From Astragalus membranaceus (taxonomy: Eukaryota; Streptophyta; Magnoliopsida; Fabales; Fabaceae): 64,000 nt of DNA. The stretch covers positions 95,229,531 to 95,293,530 of the forward strand of contig CM076851.1 of the NCBI GenBank assembly GCA_039519185.1, read 5' to 3'. The notes beneath the pieces were generated by a model. That model ran no database searches. It saw only the letters and a list, made by a program, of their open reading frames with translations, and was not told the origin of the DNA. The translations under genes were made by a program, and so were the position numbers. Each line of letters begins with the position of its first letter. Positions within the stretch are counted from its first letter, which is position 1. Positions 8,865-18,044 of the stretch are shown here, piece after piece.

Positions 8865-11327
8865 TCAGTTGGTTGCCTCTGTTTTGATGGCTTTCATCTT
8901 AAGGTCTTCAGTAGTTGAAGTTTGTGGAGAATCCATTGAGGCTGCAGATCTGTTGGTACCACGTGGAGGAGAGGAAGGCCCGGCAACATCAGTTTGGACA
9001 GCATTGGACACACATAGAGAGTTGTCTTCACCATGAAGGGGAATAGCATTAAGTTTGCTGGATGGGGTATTAGACACTTCTAAGGCAGTAGCTTCAGTTA
9101 AACCATTGGAAGCAACATTGTCCACATTAGGCTAGGAAAAAAGACAAAAACAAATATAAGCCAATAGACAAACATGATTTGTTTAGCAGTAAATGTATTT
9201 GTCTTGGGAAAACTAATATACCAGAGAACTCTGAATAGCATGGTCAGGGTAATCATTGGAAAGAAGGTCCTCCTCAAGATTAAAAGTCTACAAATTAACA
9301 CCAACAAATATGAGACCAAAGGGAAAAAGAGAAAATGTAAGACAACATATTGTTAGGTAAATTAAAAATGAGGACAACCAACCTAGATTGAATGCAATTC
9401 TATGAACTGCTTGATGATAGCAGGATCAGTAGTCAACCTTCTAACAGTATAGTTATTCCAGCCTTGATTAATGTTTGAATCCCTAATTTAAATTTTAAGT
9501 AGCAGTTGTTTGTCATAAAAAGAGCGGAACTCAGTAGGAATTCTGGTGGTATTAACAGGCTCATTAAGAGGACCAATTAAATCCTGTGCTGATATCCCAA
9601 GAAAGTGATTAACCACACGATCGAAAACCATAAAACTTGTGGAAGCAGTTACATCGATAACACCGAGCTCAATTTTGTACCTACTCATAGAAAATAGAAG
9701 CAATTTTAAATAAAGAGAACAATGGTGCATGCAGAGGACATAAGTAAATTGAAATAACATTTTGCTTGGCAAATATGGCAACAGTACCTGGGAACTGCAG
9801 TGACATGCTTGCTGCACTCATTGCAGAAGAATTTAGCACCAACCTGAACAACCTTGTGATAGCACTTCTGACATGAATTGTAAAACCATCCATGTGCAGA
9901 TTCAATATCAATCACTCGGGCAAGTACAACAGCAGAACCCACCTGAATTTGTTCAATCATAGGCATGAAAATGACATTCACACAAATTGAGTGAAAACAA
10001 ATTCAAGAGCAAAGGAAAAACTCTTACAGTGGTAGCTTCCAACACCTCAGATATAGTTTTGTAGGAGGTTTGCATAAAATCAGTATAGGCAGTTATAACA
10101 GGAGGGCTAGCAAGTTGGATAATGGATTGTGTCAAAGACAAATCAGAAGTTTCCATTCTAAGTTAAAGTTAAAAATGTGTTAGGGGAAAGAACACGAAAC
10201 CTAATTGTGGGAAACAAATGTAGCAATAAGTTAAACCAACTAAGCTAAAATTAATAGGAAATATACTTGGACTTGTACTCTACAATATCTGGGAGGTCAG
10301 CATTGATGAAAATCTTGGTTCCATAGTAAGCATTGGAAATTCCCATTATGCCTGTTTCAGCAAACAGTTAGCAAAGAAAGAGGAAGGGTATAACCAACTT
10401 AGAATTTAGTAGAAGAAAATAGAGTGTGTAAAATAGACCTTGATATTTTTTTAGTTTGCAAAGTTGAAGAACCATGATTGGAGCTGATGAGGAAGATGTA
10501 TCATTGATATTAGCAGCAACCTGCTCAGCAAAGTCACTCCAAAGAGTACACTGAATCCTATTGAACCTGTAGATGGAGTTTGAAAAAAATCAACCACCCA
10601 AAAAGTTAAATTAATGTAGCATAAGAGCTGAGATGGAAGAGTAGAGAAAGAAACTAACTCTAAATCCTCAAGGACAAAGTTAATCAGCTTATAAAAGTTA
10701 TTCTGTGTCTGTTGTTTTTTTAATTCACTCTTCTCAACAACATGTCCTATAACATCTGATGAAAATAAGAGATTAGTAAAGGCTTAAAAAATTAAGAGAA
10801 TCATTTTGGAAAAGATTTTATGTGAAAAAGGTACAAACCAATAATCATATTATCTTTTGGTGAAGCCAAGATATCAGCAAAAGGAGTAAATACAAAATGA
10901 TTCAGAGGTATGTTGCTTCGCTCCAAGGTACAACAGCTTGTGATAGGCATAAAAGCAACCTTGTACTTGTTGTTTGAAACTTTGTATCATTAAGGCCAAC
11001 ATTGAGCTTATCAAGTCGATAGCAGTTACCCTCCTTCAACACAGCTTGGAAATCATGAAGGAGAGAATTCTTGTCAGTACAATGGATCCTATCAAGTTGA
11101 GATAGGGAAAAAATTTCAAACTAAAAATGCAGATAAAGATAAAAGCACACTATGGAAAAAAACTATAGACAACTTGCCTTCTCATCCAACAAAATCATTT
11201 CAATACTGTTAGTGTTGAGAGGATTCTTATATTCAGGGAGTGTCCAAAGTCTTATGACACGGACCTCAAGTCTCCAGTTAACCTTGCCAGGTACAATCTC
11301 AGAAATGAAGTTAAGCCGGGATGCCAT
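8865..11327 (-). pseudogene. Helitron RPA70-like single-strand DNA-binding protein, decayed
   Basis: RPA-like proteins bind single-stranded DNA and accompany Rep/Hel in plant Helitrons. ATG at 11327 (MASRLNFISEIVPGK). Exons: 11327-about 11179 (OB-fold A start), 11088-10839, 10755-10659, 10566-10439 (CTLWSDFAEQVA, OB-fold B), 10351-10267 (GISNAYYGTKIFINAD), 10157-10028, 9942-9788 (CQKCYHKVVQVGAKFFCNEC, the zinc ribbon of DBD-C), 9680-about 9488, a YPDHAIQ exon near 9290-9215 and a low-complexity tail ending at a TGA (8867-8865). Most junctions are GT-AG; the first looks like GC-AG (AAG|GCAAGT). The second exon needs a frame change near 10985, and a stop follows LLLKI near 9488, so it is probably a pseudogene. 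Sequence at 8280-8660 resembles a second copy of the tail exons. Confidence 0.8.
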
Positions 11328-11339
11328 GGAGAAATGTAA

Positions 11340-12549
11340 GAGTAAGTATGTGAGTTTGGTGATGGAGAAGTAGTAAGGAATGGTTTAAATAGAAATCTAA
11401 TGGGGGTATGATGGAAAAAAGATGTGAAATTGGGGAACCAAGGCTCACTGAGAACAATGTGATGGACTTGGTTATGATAGCAAATAAGCTAAGTATCTTT
11501 GTGATAGAAAAAGGCTACAGTACTTGAGATATACAAAGGTAGATCACATGAAGGTTTGATGTCACACATTGCTATGAAAGAGAAACTAAAATTCTGTCAG
11601 TTTATCAAAGAGTGTAAAAGAAACAAAAGTGCAAGTTTAATAAAGGAAGAGAAAGTCAGCCACGTGTAGAAGACTAACCTGATTTAAGGAAGTCATTGAT
11701 TTGTCATATCTGGTTTAGCCATATGCTGCATGCTCCGAAGAAAAACCTGAAGAGTGTATAAGTAAATGTGTAATATCAAACCAACATGTATCTTATGTCA
11801 TCTCAATGGGAAGATAAAATAGAGAATATCTGAACCACTGCTATACACAAAGAAACACATGTGAAGATTAGATTTGTGAGCTATAGCATATTAGATTTCT
11901 GAGTGCAGATTAGATTTGTGAGTTATAGCATATTGCCCATAGATTTCCTGGGACTAAAATACCAGGATGATCCAATTAACTTTATAACATTAGTTATATC
12001 AATATATGATGGGTTATTAACATATTTAAAGAGGAAGGGCAATGTAATGTGAAGAACTAACATAAAAGAAAGCATGTTGCTGCTATGGGTAGTTTTCTTT
12101 GTAACAGGCGAAATTTAAAAGAATCCATAGTTAGGGGAGCCCCATATAGACAATAGTGTCACATGCAAAGCAAAAAGATAAGGAACCCATAGGAATAGAT
12201 CTTATTTGATTTGATGTACCCTAGATGAATATGATAATTAATAGTGTAAGATGCAAAGGAAGGAAACATAGGAAACAATGTAGGGCAGCAAGCACATATG
12301 CCTACATTACTTGAGCAAAAGGGAAAAGAGAAGGAATGACATTACCTTGTTATGCAAAAGCTGAAGAGCAGGCAGCAAAAGAGTAACCTGAAGTTCAAAG
12401 AAGAAGTCACAAATTACAAAATAGCCCAGAACCATGCAACAAAGTTTAGAAAAAAAACAAAGATTAAGTACCTTCCAAATCAAACTTAGTGTAAAAAAAG
12501 ATTGTGTTTGAATGCTTGAAAGAGATGGGAGTAAATTGTTACCAAGTGG

Positions 12550-12603
<54 letters not shown>

Positions 12604-13612
12604 GTAATATAATGGACAAAAGAGATGTTGAGAGATTGAGAGATAAAGATATAGTCAACAGCCTTAAGTGAAATGTCAAATCAATGACATGTGAAGACAA
12701 CAACGGGTCAGTTTTTTAGCCAAAGCAATAAGAAATATGTTGACCTCTCTTAAGTCATGTCAACCAAAGATTTGATCAGAATTAATCAATTACAGTTTTA
12801 ACAATCCTGCATTTTTCTGCTCTTCGTCAAGTGATAGCTTTGGATGATGCTTCTGTTTAGTGGTTATTAACATCTTTAAAGAGGAAGGGCAATGTAATGT
12901 GAAGAACTAACATAAAAACCACTGTTAGGTGGGTTAGAGTCTTTAAAGTTCTGTAATATAAGATATAAAAGAAAGCATGTTGCTGCTGATATAAAATTTT
13001 GTAATATAGAGACCACTCTTAACTATAGAGGAGGGGATGGCTGGTAATTGTAGGAATTAGAATATTTGAATGCAAAAACTGAAAGACTGGACCTGAAAAA
13101 ATTCTAATGAAACAAATGGCAAATCAGTAAGATAATGAACCAAAAAAACTGATTTAAATAAAAAAAGCATAGGCAAAGGATAGAAGTATTTTCATAAACA
13201 GCAAATCAAGCAAACACATAAAAGAACCAAGACCAGAAAAAGAGATACAATAGCAATGGAAAAGGCCCAGATTAACAGCAAAACACTAATACCTAAACTG
13301 TTGTGAAACAGAAAGATAAACTGATCCAGGCAATAACATAACATGGTTGTTCATTTTTAAAGAAATCTGTAACAAACACGAGAATTCATTTTGCATCCAC
13401 AAATGCCCAACTTCAAAACAGTAAGTCATGCAAAACTTAATGACAAATGGCAGTGATAAAGTGACAAATTCATGTCCAACAAATGGAAAAACAGTAATGT
13501 CAATGACTAATGGCAGTGATATGTAGATTGAAAAGGAAAAGCTAATAGATATTGCAATAATAAACATAAATTCTAATGATATCAGCCAAATGGGCCCTAT
13601 AAATTTCATTGG
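11340..13612. other. Helitron-internal sequence upstream of the RPA-like gene
   Basis: AT-rich, no convincing protein. A direct repeat (TTTAAAGAGGAAGGGCAATG and flanks, about 60-75 bp) occurs at about 12009-12083 and 12860-12919, the second copy split by about 50 bp of extra sequence. A shorter duplication (AGATTAGATTTGTGAG...) lies at about 11866-11935. Several AG|GT-like sites suggest introns or a spliced leader. Confidence 0.45.
12546..12601. repeat. (AT)n microsatellite
   Basis: About 28 uninterrupted AT dinucleotides. Confidence 0.95.
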
Positions 13613-13617
13613 AATAA

Positions 13618-15003
13618 TGATAAGCCGCAAGTATACGGTTATATCGCGTAATAATAATATCGATCCACGGGGAGTTATATGTGACTACCGATCTAATTTC
13701 TAGTGGTGATTAGCTGAAAGGGAATGATTTGGTAAAAATTGGTTTTAACTTAGAATATAAAAAGCGTCTTGGGATCTTGGTTAGATCACAATGAAGGTAT
13801 AAAAATAACCCCTTAACTATCCCCTATCTTATTATTTAAGTTTGTTTCTAAGGACAAGGTATTCTTTTGGTGTAATTCAAGTTTCCTTTCGGACAACAAG
13901 AACGTGTCTCGAAACAATGATCAAGCCTATTCTCATGGTTGATCATTGCCGAAACCCATTAAGTACAACCTTATTATCCCAAGGTCATCAACGCTATTCT
14001 CATGCTTTGATCGACCTTGTCTAATTTCATTTGTTCCAATGTCAAGCTTCCCCTTTCGGTCCATCACTTGACATTTGGATTATACAAAACGCACGATGAA
14101 ATTAGATTTGAATCCAAACCCTAATAAGATAGGGTTTAGTCTTGGAATTATTCAGGGACCTATCATTGGATTGTTTCCCAAAATCCCAAGACTAAAGAAG
14201 TCTACTCACAATAGCTCATTGTAGACAAGGGAGTAGAAGAGAAGAACATAATTTAAATTGCAAAATATAAATAGCGAGAAATGAAATAAAGCGTGTAAAA
14301 GACTGAATTATAAATGGGCAGAATAACAATAACCTTAAAGAGAAAAACTTGGAAGAACTTCAATTAAAACTTAGAATGTCAATTCCAATAATCCAGGATG
14401 ATTATGAAGCTACATTGGGGTCCTTTTTATAGGTCAAGATCAGAGACAAGGCACTAAACATCAATTACAATCCATAAAGACAGAATGGGAAGAGTTGTAA
14501 CATTTTTAGCCATCAGAAGGGACGCACAGATCGTGCCTCCCAGGCGCACGGATCGTGCCCCACGAAAACAGCTTGGAATTTGAAACAGCACAGGGCGCAC
14601 GGATCGTGCTTGACATGCGCACGGATCGTGCGCAGTTAAACTTTTAATCTTCTGCTTTTGCGAACGTTACGCACGGATCGTGCCTCCCAGGCGCACGGAT
14701 CGTGCGTATCTTTTTCTTCAGTTTCTTCATTCTCTGCGAACCTTACGCACGGACCATGCTTAATCACGCACGAACCGTGCGTATAAACCTGATAATTGCA
14801 CCCCCTATTGCTGATTCTTCTCCCTATCCTTTTGCCTTTTGATCCTTTACTCTTTATGGACTAAAATTCCTCAATTGCTTCAATAATAACCTGAGAATAG
14901 AAACCAACAAATTTTGTAGTAAAAATAGCTCTAAACTAAAATCAAAACATCAAATAAACTACTTAAAATAGGTACTAAAAACATACTAAAACATGACTTA
15001 TAA
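13618..15003 (-). repeat. Athila 3' LTR
   Basis: 1386 bp, the pair of 23358-24721. It has eight GCACGGATCGTGC-like palindromes at 14520-14785, one more than the other LTR, accounting for the 22-bp length difference. The terminal TCA has mutated to TAA on the plus strand. Confidence 0.95.
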
Positions 15004-15012
15004 AACTCCCCC
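15004..15012 (-). other. Athila polypurine tract
   Basis: The minus strand reads GGGGGAGTT immediately before the 3' LTR, the usual primer position for second-strand synthesis. Confidence 0.8.
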
Positions 15013-15884
15013 ATGCTTGAATCTTTGCTTGCCCTCAAGCAAAACTATGAAACTCATTGGCCAATTTTTGGAAAAAATTCTGAATTCCTATAAAACCTTA
15101 AGTGGACCTGCGGTAAATTTCAGTACTTCTTTGGTTTGAGACTTACTACTTGGACTTTTGTGATTTATGAGACAAGTTTTAGGTATCAGTACAATAGATG
15201 GGATGTCAATGTCATCATAGAACTAGTTCCGTAGCATTCTTAAGCTTGGGTCTTCCATTCACTATACTGGGTCTCAAAGGAGGGTCTTTATACGCTGGGC
15301 ATTCAAGCATTTTTTCCCTTGCTTTTTTTTTCTTTGATGTAGGCCAACCACTTTTAATTAACAATTTTTTTTCTTTTTCAATTTGAACTAAAGTGGTCAG
15401 CCCTTCTTGCTTCAAGCTCCTTTTTTTTTCTTTTCTTTCTTTTTGCTTGATACCCCAACTCAGACATTTTTCTCCAGTAAACTCGCATCCGGCGAATGTC
15501 ACCAAGAGAACTAAATTTCTAGTTTCTTTTCTAAACCTCCTAATAGTACCAATAACCAAAAACAAATCTCAAGTGTGTGTGTGCAAACCCAAAAAGCAGT
15601 AGAAAACAATCATTTATTTTTACCGGTCAGTCCACCTAGATGAATATTATGAATTCCAAAATTTTTATCCAAAAGAGGCCTTTACTAGACAAAACATGCT
15701 TTCAAAACTCACAAAGACTTGAAACAAGGGGAGATGATATTAAAAATAAACTAAACTTAATAAAAACAGGAAAACAGTAGAAAAGGGTAAGATACCACCC
15801 CCCCCCCATGTTTGGACCAAACATTGTCCCCAATGATTTAATAATAAAGAGCAACATGAAAGGGTAAGAGAGAGCTCACAGGAT
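15013..15884 (-). other. Athila 3' untranslated region with an uncertain 116-codon frame
   Basis: Between the env-position ORF and the polypurine tract. A minus-strand frame, 15565-15215, could encode a Lys-rich 116-aa product with no recognisable domain. The strand is T/A-rich with homopolymer runs, so the frame may be chance. Confidence 0.4.
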
Positions 15885-17117
15885 TTATTGTTGATCAGGC
15901 GGAGGTGCCTGATGAATGCTGAAGTGCTGCATCATAGAGCGAAGCATATCTGACATTTGCTCCATTTGCTGGCTATGATGCAATTGATCCTCCCTGATCA
16001 GTTGCAGCTCTGCACCCTGTCTCTGCTGTTCAGTTTCTATTCTGCCGCACCACGCCTCCAGATTGAAGTTTTGGGCATTTTGGTGATGTTGGCCAGCCAT
16101 CTCTTCTTCCGCCTCTTGAACTGGGATCTCTTGAGGTATATCACCTGCAACATCAAGGTACAACCAGTTTCCTGGGTTTCTTGTGTCAGTCCTTACTGGG
16201 TTTGGTAGCATGATTGACTTTTGCTTATCGACCAGTAAGTGAAACTTTGTTCTTGCTTTATTTATAGGTCTGACTAGGAACATGCTCTCGCATATATCCA
16301 TGTCAATGCTCGTATTACCTTCAAGGACATCATAATTTATAAACCTGTCCCCCAGTCCCAGTTTTGCAGCAATAAAGGTAACCATCCCACCTATCACTAT
16401 ATCACCCTTTGTTTGTTGAGAAACATTAAATAAATTCCTAGTGATATAATGATAAGTGTTTACCTGCATTTGATGGATCATTGCCCATAACAAAAAGAGC
16501 TCCCCAGTTCTAATCCCTCCCATCTCTTGTCTTCCAAACACTGTACAGGCCATAATTCTAGCAAGATACCAGAAAACCGGGTTATGAATCCAGCTAGCCT
16601 TGGCGGTCCTAGCTTCATAATGATCCCTCCCAGTGATTTGGGTCCAGAAGGCAGGAGGGTTGTACCCTTGCGGCCTGAATGCGGGGTCTCTGGAATCATG
16701 AATCATACCTATGTTGGGAAACCCCAGCTTTTCCCCAAGTTCATCTTGTGTCATTTCAAAATCTTCGTTAAAAAGCCTAAATGATATTTTATCATCAACA
16801 AGACTCAATGAACTGAGGAATTCCAAGGTAATCCCTTCATAGGTACCCCTAGGGGGCCTCAAAAAAGTTGACCAACCCAGATTATTAAGCAGCATAAAAA
16901 CATTGTCCTCTATTCCAAGGGTGCCAAGAGTAAGAGTAAAGTGGGGGTACCTTGTGGCGACAACCTTTCTTTTGCATAATATTTCATACCTTTCTTCTTG
17001 CGCAGTATCTTTGAAAACGATTCCGAATGGGTTGTTTGCAGCAGCTCCGCTCCTTTTTCGTCCCTTCCCAGTGCTTGGACCCGCAGCAGCACCAATTCGT
17101 GCCTTTTTTGAAGCCAT
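15885..17117 (-). CDS. Athila-type ORF in env position
   Basis: Intact 410-codon ORF downstream of pol. It starts with a basic stretch (MASKKARIGAAAGPSTGKGR), a nuclear-targeting-like N-terminus, then an alpha/beta region (LNNLGWSTFLRPPRGTYEG; MTQDELGEKLGFPN) typical of the plant ATHILA ORF family found after integrase. The C-terminal 60 residues are Gln/His-rich. I see no convincing signal peptide or transmembrane helix, so 'envelope' would be only a positional label. It is probably expressed from a spliced or subgenomic RNA, since it is far from pol. Function unknown; the preserved length suits the element's youth. Confidence 0.85.
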   Translation of the reverse strand: MASKKARIGAAAGPSTGKGRKRSGAAANNPFGIVFKDTAQEERYEILCKRKVVATRYPHFTLTLGTLGIEDNVFMLLNNLGWSTFLRPPRGTYEGITLEFLSSLSLVDDKISFRLFNEDFEMTQDELGEKLGFPNIGMIHDSRDPAFRPQGYNPPAFWTQITGRDHYEARTAKASWIHNPVFWYLARIMACTVFGRQEMGGIRTGELFLLWAMIHQMQVNTYHYITRNLFNVSQQTKGDIVIGGMVTFIAAKLGLGDRFINYDVLEGNTSIDMDICESMFLVRPINKARTKFHLLVDKQKSIMLPNPVRTDTRNPGNWLYLDVAGDIPQEIPVQEAEEEMAGQHHQNAQNFNLEAWCGRIETEQQRQGAELQLIREDQLHHSQQMEQMSDMLRSMMQHFSIHQAPPPDQQ

Positions 17118-17739
17118 TTTCGAATTTCCTCAAAATTGGGGTTTTTGGTGATTGAAAAAATTCGGGGTTTTTGGGTTTTGGAAGGTGAATGGAGTGTTTT
17201 TGGTGGTGGGTTTTGTGTATTGGGTGGTATTTTGATGATTAGGTGGTGTTTTGAGGGTGTTTATGGAGGTTTTGGATTATGGGTATGGTGGGTTACTAAT
17301 TTGGGGATTTTGTAGAGAGTTGTTGTATGGTGATTTTAATGGTTGGGTTTTGTAGAGGGGGTTGTGGGTAGTTGATTTGGGTAGTTTTTATGGAGGTTTG
17401 AGTGTTGTTTGGTTGTATTTGAAGGTTGGGAAGGTATGGGTATGGAGGTTTAGGGTAGGAGAAGAGGTGAGGAAGAAGAAGATAGGTTGAAAGTGAGGAA
17501 AATTCGTGACTTACTTGTTAAATTCGGTCCTTTTTACTGCGCACGGTCCGTGCTTCACCTACGCACGGTTCGAGCGTGAGTTTCGGTGATCAATTCCATT
17601 AAAACATTTCCAGTACGCACGGACCGTGCCATTCTGCGCACGCATCGTGCGCCTCTTTCGCACGCATCCCAACAAAAATCTTCATAGTTGTGCACGGATC
17701 GTGCCTGGATGAGCGCGGATCGTGCGTCCCTTCAGCCTT

Positions 17740-17812
<73 letters not shown>

Positions 17813-17936
17813 AGATAGAACACCCAGATCAGATACCCCTTTTCACATGATTTTCCTGGAAAAAAAAAAACATTAACCCGTGGGTTGCCTCCCACGCAGC
17901 GCTCTTTTAACGTCACTAGCTTGACGGTTATGAAAT
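17118..17936 (-). other. Spacer between pol and env-position ORF, with palindromes
   Basis: About 0.8 kb. 17150-17515 is G/T-rich on the plus strand. 17538-17725 has seven palindromic copies related to GCACGGATCGTGC, the motif also arrayed in the LTRs. A long (TA)n follows. This could hold a splice acceptor or promoter for the downstream ORF, but none can be assigned by eye. Confidence 0.6.
17742..17809. repeat. (TA)n microsatellite in the Athila spacer
   Basis: About 34 TA dinucleotides between pol and the env-position ORF. Confidence 0.95.
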
Positions 17937-18044
17937 TCAGTTTGGGTCATCGAGAACCAAGGTGGTTCCCTTTTCAATTTCTTCTCCAGTTAGATAGTTT
18001 TTCAATCTCTGCCCATTTACCTTGAAGGATCCGGTCTTTTCACT

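Larger units (their letters stand above)
7795..13612 (-). mobile_element. Helitron, 3' terminus and left portion
   Basis: On the minus strand the segment ends with hairpin CCCGTGCATCGCACGGG (7823-7807; 7-bp stem, 3-nt loop), then 8 nt, then CTAG at 7798-7795, followed by T. This is the classic Helitron 3' end: short hairpin, CTRR, insertion before T. The RPA70-like gene inside is the accessory gene typical of plant Helitrons. No Rep/helicase is found in the window, so the copy is non-autonomous or truncated. The Athila element interrupts it at 13613-24726, and the sequence after that probably belongs to it. The 5' TC end was not located. Confidence 0.75.

Noticed and set aside
13842..14024. 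60-codon frame, also at 23582-23764
   Set aside because: Both lie at the same place in the two Athila LTRs and are antisense to the element; shared presence reflects LTR identity, not a gene.
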